Below are positions 44,587 to 53,347 of a DNA stretch of 64,000 bases, one piece after another (the first letter of the stretch is position 1; each line of letters starts with the position of its first letter). Under the pieces are notes generated by a model. The model worked only from the letters and a program-made list of their open reading frames with translations, was not told the origin of the DNA and did not search any database. Made by a program: the position numbers and the translations under genes. This DNA comes from Flavobacterium sp. Root935 (GTDB lineage: Bacteria > Bacteroidota > Bacteroidia > Flavobacteriales > Flavobacteriaceae), in contig NZ_LMJL01000007.1 in assembly GCF_001429295.1 (NCBI RefSeq), positions 330,005 to 394,004 of the forward strand. The letters run 5' to 3'.

Positions 44587-44806
44587 TTGAGTTTGTATTT
44601 AAAAGATTGTTTGCAAATTTCGGAGAAAAAACAATAGAAACAGCAATAATTTACAGCCGAATTACATAAATACTTTCATTCTAAGAAAAACTACCGAGTA
44701 ATTATAAGTAAGAAAAATAACACTAACTTTGAATTTTTAAAAGAATTAATTTAAATATTAGCCTTAGATATGCATTAATCTTAAAACTGATTTATTTAAA
44801 ATTGAT

Positions 44807-45247
44807 ATGATGGCAAATTATACTTTAGAAAAAGAATTCTTAAAAAAAGTTGAAAACAATAACGATAAGCAAAATGAGAGAGAAATCTTAAACAAAGATC
44901 AAATTAAAAATCTTCTTTTAAAATATCCAAAACTACCACAAGATTACCTGATCTATTTACAAGAAATTGGTTCGGGTAGTTTTAGAGAATGTCAATTTAA
45001 TATCTCATCATCTTTGTTTGATTTAGAAGATTTAGGGCTTAATAATTATTACGAATTGAAATCTAATGTTTGGTTCTTTGGAGATAATTATTCTGGTGAT
45101 TTCTCTGGTTTTGACTTTGATAAAAATGACGCAAATGTTGTTGAATTTTGGCATGAAAGTGGAGAACTTTATTATACTAATAAGCCTTTTCAAGCTTATA
45201 TTAGAGAACAAATGCTTATGGATGAAAATGGCAAAGAGATCTTGTAG
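44807..45247 (+). CDS. SMI1/KNR4 (SUKH)-like protein, possible orphan immunity protein
   Basis: 146 residues. Several pieces match the SUKH fold: LLKYPKLPQDYLIYLQEIGSGSF (the conserved G.lP..y..ll...ngg.f), LFDLEDLGL, then WFFGDNYSGDFSGFDFDKNDANVVEFWHESGEL. SUKH proteins are often immunity proteins for polymorphic toxins. No toxin gene lies beside it, so it may be an orphan immunity gene or serve another purpose. Two start codons (44807, 44810) are adjacent. Confidence 0.75.
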   Translation: MMANYTLEKEFLKKVENNNDKQNEREILNKDQIKNLLLKYPKLPQDYLIYLQEIGSGSFRECQFNISSSLFDLEDLGLNNYYELKSNVWFFGDNYSGDFSGFDFDKNDANVVEFWHESGELYYTNKPFQAYIREQMLMDENGKEIL

Positions 45248-45460
45248 ATCATACTCAAATTTTAAACTTTGATTGAGATGCTGTACTAATTTTAATATTC
45301 TTAGCTAAACACACAATCTTTCACAAAAATTCACGTTATTTATATTAAATAAGGTGATAGGTTTAAAAAGAAACCATCTTTAACGCAACCATTTTAGAAA
45401 AAAATCATCTGTTTAATAAATAGAGCTTTACAGCAAAACTCTATTGCCAAAGCCAAAACC

Positions 45461-45910
45461 ATGAAACAGATTTTACTTATTTTAATGATTCTATTTGCTC
45501 TCACAAGCTGCGAAAATGACGATTTGCCGCAGTCTGATGTGCAATACTCATTGGTGGGTAAAGGAGATTCTTTTCCGAATGACAAAAGCGTCGCTCAAAG
45601 ACATTTAGTTATTAAAGATGCTAAAACTTGGAATAGTTTAATAAACGAAATGGATGCGGCTAATAATTTAACCCAAGATTTGAAAGAAATTAATATTGAT
45701 TTCAATAAATATCAAATTATTGCAATTATTGACAAAACCCAAAAAGGCGGTGGACATTCTATAGATGTTGTCGAAATGTCTGAGAATCGTAACACTATAA
45801 TTGTAAAGGTCGAAAAACTAAAAAACGGTGATCTTAGTTCGAGATTATCTAGACCTTATGACATTGTAAAAATGGCCAAAACAACCAAAAAAGTTGTTTT
45901 TGAGCAATAA
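45461..45910 (+). CDS. PrcB-like lipoprotein
   Basis: 149 residues. ILLILMILFALTSCENDDLPQ gives a lipoprotein signal. The domain LVIKDAKTWNSLINEMDAANN...INFNKYQIIAIIDKTQKGGGHSIDVVEMSENRNTIIVKVEKL resembles the PrcB C-terminal domain: a K.W..l...........iDF....i.v.....ggG.si.i.......... pattern. In Treponema PrcB belongs to a dentilisin protease complex. The role here is unknown. It stands alone between divergent or convergent neighbours. Confidence 0.78.
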   Translation: MKQILLILMILFALTSCENDDLPQSDVQYSLVGKGDSFPNDKSVAQRHLVIKDAKTWNSLINEMDAANNLTQDLKEINIDFNKYQIIAIIDKTQKGGGHSIDVVEMSENRNTIIVKVEKLKNGDLSSRLSRPYDIVKMAKTTKKVVFEQ

Positions 45911-45954
45911 TCAAAATCGTAATTTCTTTAATTATTGAAGCTCATCAACGTTCG

Positions 45955-46521
45955 TTATTCAACATTAAACAATCTCAAAATATAAGAGAGTTCGTAAGCA
46001 ATAAAAAGTACTACTAGAATACTATGAAACCTTTTATTATCGACTTTTATTGCCGCGAAACATAAAATAATATGACTTATAACCCGAACAAAATATTCGG
46101 TTTGATTGTATAAAAAATAATCTCCTCCTTTAATTGCGGTATCGATTATATCGGCTCCAAAACTTATCGCCAGAATCGAAAAAAACCACTTCTTCCTCGA
46201 ATAAAAATAATCTTCGTAACCTGTGTAATCAACCAAATCATCAGGATAAAGAATTGCACAAAGAAGATAGTAAATCAAAATATAGCAGATGATGAAGAAA
46301 TAATCTACAAAATACCATTCGTGAATTAATTTCAGATTAAACTCCCACCACCAAAAATGAATCAGCATCAAGAATACATAAAACACCCATAAGGCATGTA
46401 CAAAGTAAAATTTCTTCCGTCCCGGATGCTGAATAAAAATTACGGATCCTTTTATGAGATGTGTTAAACTCAAACCCAGAATGATTCCGATAATTGATTT
46501 GACATGAGTTAGTTCTTCCAT
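45955..46521 (-). CDS. Multi-pass membrane protein of unknown function
   Basis: 188 residues with about six hydrophobic segments (about 5-25, 33-55, 68-90, 110-130, 140-160, 168-185) and many aromatic residues (HALWVFYVFLMLIHFWWWEF). No family is recognised. It is convergent with the PrcB-like gene, and the next gene on its strand lies 150 nt upstream behind a terminator. It may be a small transporter-like or signalling protein; no clear motif shows which. Confidence 0.75.
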   Translation of the reverse strand: MEELTHVKSIIGIILGLSLTHLIKGSVIFIQHPGRKKFYFVHALWVFYVFLMLIHFWWWEFNLKLIHEWYFVDYFFIICYILIYYLLCAILYPDDLVDYTGYEDYFYSRKKWFFSILAISFGADIIDTAIKGGDYFLYNQTEYFVRVISHIILCFAAIKVDNKRFHSILVVLFIAYELSYILRLFNVE

Positions 46522-46639
46522 AAATAACAGTATTATTTATACCGAACTAAAATTAAATCAATTAATTTAAAAACATGCGTTTAGAAATAAAATTATTCTA
46601 AACGATTTATCCAGTTCATCCAAATTCTTTTGATAAAAA

Positions 46640-46666
46640 AAAGCCGCATTTAAAAAATGCAGCTTT
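46640..46666 (-). terminator. Terminator of the DinB-like gene
   Basis: 11-bp stem with one mismatch, AAAGCCGCATT/AATGCAGCTTT (46640-46650 with 46656-46666), followed by T on the minus strand, 8 nt after the stop. Confidence 0.7.
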
Positions 46667-46673
46667 CATCTAT

Positions 46674-47810
46674 TTACTTCTTAATTTCCTGTGGAAGCGT
46701 TTTTTGTTGCGGTTTCTCTGGCGGAATTCGTTTTTTCAAAAATAAAATCTGACCTAAATGACTCGATTGGTGTTCCATTACGTGAAACCAGCAATATTGA
46801 TTGGTCATATCATATTTTAACTGAACTTGGGCAAACCAAGCATCGTCTCTTTTCTTTAATTCTTCAATAGTTTTGGCACGGACTTGATTATAAATATCCA
46901 AATAATATTGAATATCATGACCTTTAAATTCGTCACGTCCGCCTTGATCTAAATTTAAAGCGTTGTTCCAAATTTTCTTTTCTTCTTCATTAAAATCCCT
47001 GTTTTCAAAAGTAAAAACCTGATAGTATTTTTCGGCTGCAGCCAAATGCATAACCAAAGCTCCAATTCGATTCGCCTCTTCATCATGAAGATAATCAATT
47101 TCATATTGACTCATGTTTTTAACCGTTCTTTCGACACGAGATTTAAGATCTTCCAGCATCGAAATCATGTCGGCAATCTTTGGTGAAGCTCCTTCAACAT
47201 TTCCTATTCTGGCTTCGGGTCTTGGTTTAATGCCGCTTCCTTCTAATAATAAACTGCTTTTTCCGTCGACGCTCGATTTATCTGAGGTAATTTTATATTC
47301 CTTTACTTTAACAATAGCATCTTTTGAGGTTCCTAAACTCCATTTCGGAATATCTCCATTCTTTACAGCAGTTTCAAAACTTGAATTTAAAACCGTTAAA
47401 GGTTCAAAAACACCTTTATCATTTTCAATCCATAATTCGAATTTGTCAAAATAGAATTTTCCGTTATTGATACAAAGACCTCCAAAACTCAATGATTTGC
47501 TGTTTTTATCTAAAGTTCCTTCTACGGTATAAGAATTCCATTCTTTAGATTTTACAGGTCTGTCCTGCATATTATCAAAAAAACCTTCTTCATCATTTTT
47601 AGTATCAACTCTCGCCCAGACTCCAGCCCAAGCCGTTGGCTCTGTAGTTTCTGCTTTAACTGAAGCAATTACCTTAAATTTTTTCGTAACAGCAGTCTGA
47701 ATATCAATGGTCTGATTGAAGGACGTCCAATCGCTGGATATCGTTTTTTGTGTTTGAGCGTAACTGGCGCTGAAAAACAAAAACAACAGTGGTATTATTA
47801 GTTTTTTCAT
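46674..47810 (-). CDS. Exported protein with N-terminal beta domain and C-terminal DinB-like domain
   Basis: 378 residues with a signal peptide (MKKLIIPLLFLFFSASYAQ). Residues 20-190 look like a galactose-binding-type beta-sandwich (WAGVWARVDTKNDEEGFFDNMQDRPVKSKEWNSYTVEG). The C-terminal about 175 residues form a DinB/YfiT-like four-helix domain with three possible metal His: LVMHLAAAEKYY and HVMEHQSSHLGQI. An exported DinB domain is unusual, because the family is mostly cytosolic (thiol transferases and similar). Its substrate is not known. Confidence 0.82.
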   Translation of the reverse strand: MKKLIIPLLFLFFSASYAQTQKTISSDWTSFNQTIDIQTAVTKKFKVIASVKAETTEPTAWAGVWARVDTKNDEEGFFDNMQDRPVKSKEWNSYTVEGTLDKNSKSLSFGGLCINNGKFYFDKFELWIENDKGVFEPLTVLNSSFETAVKNGDIPKWSLGTSKDAIVKVKEYKITSDKSSVDGKSSLLLEGSGIKPRPEARIGNVEGASPKIADMISMLEDLKSRVERTVKNMSQYEIDYLHDEEANRIGALVMHLAAAEKYYQVFTFENRDFNEEEKKIWNNALNLDQGGRDEFKGHDIQYYLDIYNQVRAKTIEELKKRDDAWFAQVQLKYDMTNQYCWFHVMEHQSSHLGQILFLKKRIPPEKPQQKTLPQEIKK

Positions 47811-47891
47811 TTTTGGAAAATTAAAGTTGCAGTAAATGTAATATTTGTTTCTTTAAGTAATAACTTACTTTTATAAAAAATAATGCACAAA

Positions 47892-47921
47892 AAAACCGCA
47901 CTCCCAATAGAATGCGGTTTT
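47892..47921 (-). terminator. Terminator of the CDGSH gene
   Basis: 9-bp stem AAAACCGCA/TGCGGTTTT (47892-47900 with 47913-47921) with TTTTTT after it on the minus strand. Confidence 0.82.
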
Positions 47922-47945
47922 AAGATATTTTAACCTAAATGAATT

Positions 47946-48173
47946 TTAGTTAGTTTTCATTGGCGGTAAGTCAAACGCAACAGAATCGTGTTCGAAATTA
48001 TTTCTGTGTCCTCCATCGCAAAATGGTTTGTTTGCAGATAATCCGCAGCGGCAAAGTCCAAGTGCAGATCTTCCTTGTAAACCGTAAAGAACTCCTTCTG
48101 GATCCATAATTTCAAAATCCCCTTCGATTTTAATAGATCCGTTTTTATTGATGATTAATTTTGTCTTGCTCAT
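47946..48173 (-). CDS. CDGSH iron-sulfur domain protein
   Basis: 75 residues with the CDGSH motif at about 41-56: CRCGLSANKPFCDGGH, that is C-x-C-...-P-x-C-D-G-x-H. Three Cys and one His would ligate a [2Fe-2S] cluster as in mitoNEET. The Ser of CDGSH is replaced by Gly here, an accepted variant. It is a small redox or Fe-S transfer protein; a partner is not visible. The upstream spacer 48174-48750 is a repeat region. Confidence 0.93.
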   Translation of the reverse strand: MSKTKLIINKNGSIKIEGDFEIMDPEGVLYGLQGRSALGLCRCGLSANKPFCDGGHRNNFEHDSVAFDLPPMKTN

Positions 48174-48723
48174 AAACTTGTTTTTTTCGAGTGCAAAGAT
48201 TGCGAAATATATCTTTATTTATAAGTGGTAAACGTAGTTTAAACTGGTTCTATTTTAATTGGTTTTACCACAGAGATGCACAGAGATTCACAAAGGTTTT
48301 TATTGTTAGGGTAAAAAATCTCGCAAAGGCGCAGAGTCGCAAAGGTTTTATTCTTTTGTCAGACTGAGCGATCCCGAGACTTCGGGAGAAGTCCCGCAAA
48401 GTTTTTTTGAATTGCGTCCAGCTTTAGCTGGATGTAATTATAATAAGAACGCACTAAATTGGCTTTAGCCCAAAACAAGCATTTGGCTAAAGCCATATAA
48501 ATTAATAGAATTACAACCTCCAGCTAAAGCTAGAGGCAATTAGTACTTAAAATTAAAATCTTTTATAATCCTTTTAATCTGTGGCATAAAAAAACTCTTC
48601 GCCTTTGCGAGATTAATTCGATTTACTTTAAAAAACTTAGCGAATCTCTGTGTTTTTCTTCCCGTGACTCTGCGAAATTACGTGCGAATCTTCATGTAAT
48701 ATTAAAATCTCAAATCTATTGCT
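48174..48723. repeat. Composite intergenic repeat region
   Basis: No gene is seen in this 577-nt gap. It holds CACAGAG/GCAAAG near-repeats at both ends, inverted relative to each other: AATCTCGCAAAGGCG (48317-48331) is the exact inverse of 48600-48614, and CACAGAGATTC (48279-48289) of 48642-48652. Between them are TCCCGAGACTTCGGGA (48372-48387), TCCAGCTTTAGCTGGA (48417-48432), the TGGCTTTAGCC/TGGCTAAAGCCA pair (48460-48470, 48484-48495) and CCAGCTAAAGCTAGAGG (48520-48536). All share the core GCTTTAGC/GCTAAAGC. Confidence 0.8.
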
Positions 48724-48731
48724 TATTTTTG
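48724..48731 (+). promoter_or_regulatory. -7 promoter box of metG
   Basis: TATTTTTG matches TAnnTTTG, 19 nt before ATG 48751. No TTG at proper spacing was seen. Confidence 0.5.
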
Positions 48732-48750
48732 CACTCAATAAAATTGAGTT

Positions 48751-50886
48751 ATGACACAGAATCCAAAGAGATATACGATCACAGCGGCATTACCTTACAC
48801 CAATGGACCTATTCATATTGGGCATTTGGCGGGGGTTTATGTACCTGCAGATATATATTCGAGATACTTAAGATTGCAGGGAAAAGATGTAGCATTTATT
48901 TGCGGAAGCGATGAACACGGCGTTGCAATTTCGATGAAAGCCAAAAAAGAAGGAATTACACCACAAGAAGTTATTGACAAATATGATGGAATTATCCGTA
49001 AATCGTTTGCAGATTTCGGAATTTCATTCAACAATTATTCTAGAACTTCGGCGAAAATTCATCATGATACGGCTCAGGAATTTTTTAGAAAACTGTATGA
49101 TAATGGTGATTTTATTGAAGAAGTAACAGAGCAATTGTACGATGCAAAAGCAGATCAGTTTTTAGCTGACCGTTTTGTGGTTGGAACTTGCCCTAGATGC
49201 GGTAATGAAGGAGCTTACGGTGATCAATGCGAAAATTGCGGATCTACTTTGAATGCGACTGATTTAATCAATCCGAAATCGACAATTACTGGAGAAACTC
49301 CAATTCTTAAAGAAACAAAACACTGGTTTTTACCTTTAGACCGTTATTCTGATTTCTTAACCAAATGGATTTTAGAAGGACATAAAAACGACTGGAAACC
49401 TAACGTTTACGGACAAGTAAAATCTTGGATCGACGGCGGATTGGAACCTCGTGCCGTAACGCGTGACCTTGACTGGGGAATTGATGTTCCGGTTGAAGGT
49501 GCCGAAGGAAAAAAATTATATGTTTGGTTTGATGCGCCAATCGGGTATATTTCGTCTACGAAAGAATGGGCAGCTCGCGAAGGAAAAGATTGGGAACCAT
49601 ATTGGAAAGATGAAGACACCAAACTGGTTCACTTTATTGGGAAAGACAATATTGTTTTTCACTGTATCATTTTCCCAGCGATGCTGAAAGCTGAAGGAAG
49701 CTATATTTTACCAGACAACGTTCCTGCAAATGAGTTTTTGAATTTGGAAGGAAACAAACTTTCGACTTCTAAAAACTGGGCAGTTTGGTTACACGAATAT
49801 TTAGAAGAGTTTCCAGATAAGCAGGATGTTTTGCGTTATGCTTTAACATCAAACGCTCCTGAAACAAAAGATAACGATTTTACATGGAAAGATTTCCAAG
49901 CGAGAAATAACAACGAATTAGTGGCTATTTTCGGAAATTTCATTAATCGTGTTGTGGTTTTAACCAATAAATATTACGATGGTGTTATTCCAACGCCAAA
50001 TGAATTTACAGAAGTTGACGAACAAACTTTAGCCGAATTAAAAGCGTATCCAGCTGTAATTTCAAGTTCTGTTGAGCGTTACAGATTCCGTGAAGCTTTA
50101 GGCGAATTGATGAATGTTGCGCGTTTAGGAAATAAATACCTTGCAGACGAAGAGCCTTGGAAAGTAATGAAAGACAATCCAGAGCGTGTAAAAACTCAAA
50201 TGTATGTGGCATTGCAAATTGCTGCTGCGTTGAGCGTTTTAGCTGAGCCGTTTTTACCTTTTACAGCTTCTAAACTTTCTAAAATCTTGAATTTAGGTGA
50301 TCTTAAAGAACATTTTGCTGGATTCAGTAAGTTTTTGAAAGAGAAAGACCGCGATCCAAAAGACATTGTAATTGAGAAAACATTAGGCTGGAATGACATT
50401 TCTGAGAATTCAGATTTAATTCCGGCAGGACATAAAATTGGTGAAGCAGAATTGCTTTTCGCTAAAATTGAAGACGAAGAAATACAAAAACAAGTAGATA
50501 AATTGGAAGCGACAAAAACCGCAAATATTGCTGAAAACAAACAAGCAGAACCACAAAAAGATTTAATTCAGTTTGAGGATTTTGCGAAAATGGATATTCG
50601 TATCGGAACAATTTTGGAAGCTGAAAAAATGCCAAAAGCAAACAAACTTTTAGTATTAAAAGTTGATACTGGAATTGACGTTCGTACGATTGTTTCAGGA
50701 ATTGCTGAGAGTTTTTCTCCAGAAGAAATTATCGGGAAACGTGTTTCTGTATTAGCAAACTTAGCGCCAAGAGCTTTACGCGGCGTTGAAAGTCAAGGAA
50801 TGATCTTGATGACAACAAATGCTGAAGGAAAATTGGTTTTTGTAAATCCAGATGCTGATGCGCCGAATGGAGCTACAGTAAATTAA
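48751..50886 (+). CDS. metG: Methionyl-tRNA synthetase
   Basis: A 711-residue class I synthetase. The core has the HIGH motif ([22 protein letters not shown]), the zinc-binding region [19 protein letters not shown] (two CxxC knuckles) and the KMSKS-like KLSTSKNW. The C-terminal EMAP-II/Trbp111-like tRNA-binding domain (about 605-711) has [32 protein letters not shown] and [16 protein letters not shown]. It charges initiator and elongator tRNA-Met. Length and zinc motif are typical of the Bacteroidota form. Confidence 0.98.
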   Translation: MTQNPKRYTITAALPYTNGPIHIGHLAGVYVPADIYSRYLRLQGKDVAFICGSDEHGVAISMKAKKEGITPQEVIDKYDGIIRKSFADFGISFNNYSRTSAKIHHDTAQEFFRKLYDNGDFIEEVTEQLYDAKADQFLADRFVVGTCPRCGNEGAYGDQCENCGSTLNATDLINPKSTITGETPILKETKHWFLPLDRYSDFLTKWILEGHKNDWKPNVYGQVKSWIDGGLEPRAVTRDLDWGIDVPVEGAEGKKLYVWFDAPIGYISSTKEWAAREGKDWEPYWKDEDTKLVHFIGKDNIVFHCIIFPAMLKAEGSYILPDNVPANEFLNLEGNKLSTSKNWAVWLHEYLEEFPDKQDVLRYALTSNAPETKDNDFTWKDFQARNNNELVAIFGNFINRVVVLTNKYYDGVIPTPNEFTEVDEQTLAELKAYPAVISSSVERYRFREALGELMNVARLGNKYLADEEPWKVMKDNPERVKTQMYVALQIAAALSVLAEPFLPFTASKLSKILNLGDLKEHFAGFSKFLKEKDRDPKDIVIEKTLGWNDISENSDLIPAGHKIGEAELLFAKIEDEEIQKQVDKLEATKTANIAENKQAEPQKDLIQFEDFAKMDIRIGTILEAEKMPKANKLLVLKVDTGIDVRTIVSGIAESFSPEEIIGKRVSVLANLAPRALRGVESQGMILMTTNAEGKLVFVNPDADAPNGATVN

Positions 50887-50912
50887 ACTGATTTAGACAG
50901 TAAATATATCGT

Positions 50913-51002
50913 TTGTCATTTCGAGGAACGAGAAATCGCACGCGAGATTCATGCAATGTTTGTTGAGTTTCTAGTGCGATTTCTCGTTCCTCGAAATGAC
51001 AA
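50913..51002. repeat. MITE-like element with perfect 29-bp inverted repeats
   Basis: Arm 50913-50941 (starts TTGTCATTTCGAGGAACGAG) is exactly complementary to 50974-51002, with a 32-nt loop. GAGGAACGAGAAATCGCAC-type palindromes are seen in flavobacterial intergenic regions. It has no T-run after it, so it is not a simple terminator. Confidence 0.88.
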
Positions 51003-51045
51003 TATCACCAGATTAAAATAAGATTTTTCTTTCTTTTTATAAATT

Positions 51046-51053
51046 TATATTTG
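51046..51053 (+). promoter_or_regulatory. -7 promoter box of the structured leader
   Basis: TATATTTG matches TAnnTTTG. Transcription would begin near 51060, a few nt before the first stem arm at 51065. No -33 TTG is clear. Confidence 0.5.
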
Positions 51054-51064
51054 TAAGTTTGTCT

Positions 51065-51200
51065 TGCAAAAATACTTCAGAAGTAATTCTGAACTTTATT
51101 AAAAGTTAACAATAAGCGAACCCTCGCCATGATGGCCCTATGGAAACTCGGGAAATCTATCCTTCTGGGGTATTTTTGCACATCTAAAGCGAGGGTTTCG
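51065..51200 (+). ncRNA. Structured leader or small RNA with interleaved stems
   Basis: Arm a (51065-51083) can pair fully with 51162-51180: 19 pairs, two of them G-U. Arm b (51117-51127) pairs with 51189-51200: 11 pairs, one bulge. b lies inside a but b' lies outside, so the stems interleave: pseudoknot or two alternative folds. A small hairpin TTCAGA/TCTGAA (51076-51081, 51088-51093) overlaps arm a, and GCCA/TGGC (51126-51129, 51133-51136) overlaps arm b. The last arm ends 19 nt before ATG 51220. No known family could be confirmed by eye. Confidence 0.55.
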
Positions 51201-51219
51201 TGCGTTTAATATTTTCGAT

Positions 51220-51495
51220 ATGCAAAGAGAAAATCAAAAACCGACACACCACGATGTAATGCCATCGATGGCAAAATTCCTGTCAGACCTTTGGTTTGAA
51301 GGAGATTTTAGAGAACAGCCCAATTATCTGTCTGAAATTTTCAAGAGAATTCTTGAAACAGACTTGGGAGATGACAAAGAGCTAAGATCAAAAATGATGG
51401 AGTGCATCAAAATCAGCAAAATGCTTGCCAAAACACTCGAACCTTTTTCGGATAAACAAATTCAGAAAGCGTGCAGTAAATTTATAGCTGCTTAA
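51220..51495 (+). CDS. Small protein of unknown function downstream of a structured leader
   Basis: 91 residues, no signal, mainly helical: MPSMAKFLSDLWFEGDFREQPNYLSEIFKRILETDLGDDKELRSKMMECIKISKMLAKTLEPFSDKQIQKAC. I recognise no family. It is bounded by a promoter and structured leader upstream (51046-51200) and a strong terminator (51503-51547), so it forms its own unit. The reading frame ends naturally with a Lys/Ala-rich stretch. Leader control by RNA folding is possible but unproven. Confidence 0.75.
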   Translation: MQRENQKPTHHDVMPSMAKFLSDLWFEGDFREQPNYLSEIFKRILETDLGDDKELRSKMMECIKISKMLAKTLEPFSDKQIQKACSKFIAA

Positions 51496-51502
51496 AACAA
51501 CA

Positions 51503-51547
51503 AAAAAGCGTTAATCAATTATTATTTTTAATCGATTCACGCTTTTT
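51503..51547 (+). terminator. Terminator of the 91-residue gene
   Basis: 18-bp near-perfect stem (51503-51520 with 51530-51547; two non-Watson-Crick positions) ending in TTTTT, 8 nt after the stop. Confidence 0.85.
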
Positions 51548-51573
51548 GCTTTCAAAATAGTTGTTTTCTCAGT

Positions 51574-51581
51574 TATCTTTG
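51574..51581 (+). promoter_or_regulatory. -7 promoter box of the EamA transporter
   Basis: TATCTTTG matches TAnnTTTG, 29 nt before ATG 51611; TTG at 51546-51548 lies 25 nt upstream, slightly longer than usual. Confidence 0.5.
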
Positions 51582-51610
51582 AAAAATAATACACGACTAA
51601 AATTCATTAA

Positions 51611-52498
51611 ATGAAACTCACCAAACCAAGATTAGCTTTAATCTGCGGTATACTCTGCATATCTATTTTCCCGATATTGGTAAAATTACGTTTAACACCA
51701 GGATTAATTTCGGCTTTTTACCGAATGTTTTTTGCTGTGATTCTGTTATTGCCTTACGTACTTTTAAGTAAAAACTTCAAACTTCCGACTCTTAAATTTA
51801 CACTTTTAGCAGCGCTTTGCGGGATTTTGTTTTCTTCGGATGTTGCGGTTTGGAATATCGCCATTCAGGAATCAAGCGCGACTCAGGCTTCTTTGTTGAC
51901 CAATTTATCTCCAGTTTGGGTTGGTGTTGGCTCTTTCTTTTTTCTGAAAGCAAAACCTGCCACAAATTTCTGGATCGGAACATTGGTCGCTTTATTCGGA
52001 ATGATCACTTTAGTTGGATTTGAGTTTTTTATCGATTTAAACTTTGATAAAGCATTCCTTTTTGCCGTTTTATCTGGAATTCTATATTCGATTTATCTTT
52101 TGGTCAGCAAAAATGTGCTTTCAACAGTTGATGTTTTATCATTTATGACGATTAGTTTGATGGCTTCGAGTATTTATTTGGGAATTTTGTGTTATTCGCT
52201 AAACGAGCCTTTTACAGGTTTTACCAATACAGGCTGGTTTGTATTAATACTTCAGGCGGTAATTTGTCAATTGTGTGCCTGGCTTTCGATAAGTTACGCA
52301 ACACAACATATGCGCGCAACCCGCGTTTCTTTAAGTTTATTGAGTCAGGCTGTAATTACCTCCATTTTAGCTTGGTTGTTTTTAGAAGAAAAAATAACTT
52401 TACAAATGGTTTTCGGCGGAATCGTTTTACTTTTCGGAATCCGAATTACTTTTTACGATAAAACAATTTCTTTAAAAAGACTGTTTTCAAAGAATTAG
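51611..52498 (+). CDS. EamA/DMT-family transporter
   Basis: 295 residues with ten hydrophobic segments forming two EamA repeats. The start KPRLALICGILCISIFPILVKLRLTPGLISAFYRMFF is typical (the R-x-x-F after helix 1-2), and later IQESSATQASLLTNLSPVWVGVGSFFFLKAKP and ISYATQHMRATRVSLSLLSQAVITSILAWLFLEEKITLQMVFGGIVLLFGI match the second repeat. Drug/metabolite exporters of this family move amino acids, sugars or metabolites; the substrate is unknown. Alone behind its own promoter. Confidence 0.93.
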   Translation: MKLTKPRLALICGILCISIFPILVKLRLTPGLISAFYRMFFAVILLLPYVLLSKNFKLPTLKFTLLAALCGILFSSDVAVWNIAIQESSATQASLLTNLSPVWVGVGSFFFLKAKPATNFWIGTLVALFGMITLVGFEFFIDLNFDKAFLFAVLSGILYSIYLLVSKNVLSTVDVLSFMTISLMASSIYLGILCYSLNEPFTGFTNTGWFVLILQAVICQLCAWLSISYATQHMRATRVSLSLLSQAVITSILAWLFLEEKITLQMVFGGIVLLFGIRITFYDKTISLKRLFSKN

Positions 52499-52500
52499 AT

Positions 52501-52620
52501 TTAGTTTTCACGCAGATTCAGCAGATTTGAGCAGATTTAAAAAGAATCATTTTAATAATCTGTGGCAAAAATTCGAGAAAATTAGTGGAATTCGTGGCAA
52601 AAACTTGAAAAGAAACCTCA
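52501..52620. repeat. Near-repeat tract before the HAD gene
   Basis: Short words repeat imperfectly: CAGATT/CAGCAGATT/GAGCAGATT at 52511-52539, and GTGGCAAAAA at 52561-52570 and again at 52592-52601. No gene is seen in it. Confidence 0.6.
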
Positions 52621-52639
52621 AACTTGAAACAAAAAAACT

Positions 52640-53347
52640 ATGTTACATAAAAGCAAAATACCAAATTTAAAAGTAATCGCATTTGATGCCGATGATACTT
52701 TATTTGTAAACGAACCTTACTTTCAGGAAACCGAACATAAATTCTGTGCTTTGATGGAAGATTATCTTTCGCATCAAGGCATTTCTCAGGAATTATTCAA
52801 AATCGAAATTGCCAATTTACCGTTATACGGATACGGAATTAAAGGATACATTCTTTCGATGATTGAAGCTGCAATGAATATTTCAAATAATACAATTCCA
52901 GTTGAAGTAATCGAAAAAATCATTCAATACGGAAAAGAATTACTTGAAAAACCAATTGAACTTTTGGACGGAATCGAAGAAACATTACAGGCTTTACACG
53001 GAAAATACAAATTAGTTGTTGCTACAAAAGGCGACTTAAAAGATCAGCACAGCAAATTGCATCGTTCTGGTTTAGGGCATTATTTTCACCATATTGAAGT
53101 AATGTCAGACAAACAAGAAGTTGATTATGAAAAACTATTGGGCCGTTTAGACATTCAGGCACATGAATTTTTGATGATCGGAAATTCATTAAAATCAGAT
53201 GTTCTTCCAGTTTTGGGAATTGGCGGTTATGCCGTTCACATTCCGTTTCACACCACTTGGGAACACGAAAAAATAAATCACAAAGTAGAACACCAGCATT
53301 TTAGTTCCTTTGATACTATTGCAGAAGTTGTTCCTAATTTACTATAA
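52640..53347 (+). CDS. HAD-superfamily hydrolase
   Basis: 235 residues. Motif I is IAFDADDTLFV with the nucleophilic Asp and acid/base Asp; the Thr/Ser motif II lies in KLVVATKGDL, with Lys around LHRSGLGHYF; motif IV is FLMIGNSLKSDVLPVL. The N-terminal cap (about 25-95, helical) is of C1 type, like phosphoglycolate-phosphatase relatives. The substrate is a small phosphate ester of unknown nature. It overlaps the acetyltransferase gene by 1 nt (ATAATG junction). Confidence 0.92.
   Translation: MLHKSKIPNLKVIAFDADDTLFVNEPYFQETEHKFCALMEDYLSHQGISQELFKIEIANLPLYGYGIKGYILSMIEAAMNISNNTIPVEVIEKIIQYGKELLEKPIELLDGIEETLQALHGKYKLVVATKGDLKDQHSKLHRSGLGHYFHHIEVMSDKQEVDYEKLLGRLDIQAHEFLMIGNSLKSDVLPVLGIGGYAVHIPFHTTWEHEKINHKVEHQHFSSFDTIAEVVPNLL

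Noticed and set aside
48729..48914. 61-codon frame overlapping the start of metG
   Set aside because: Out of frame within metG, which has a strong start and family match.
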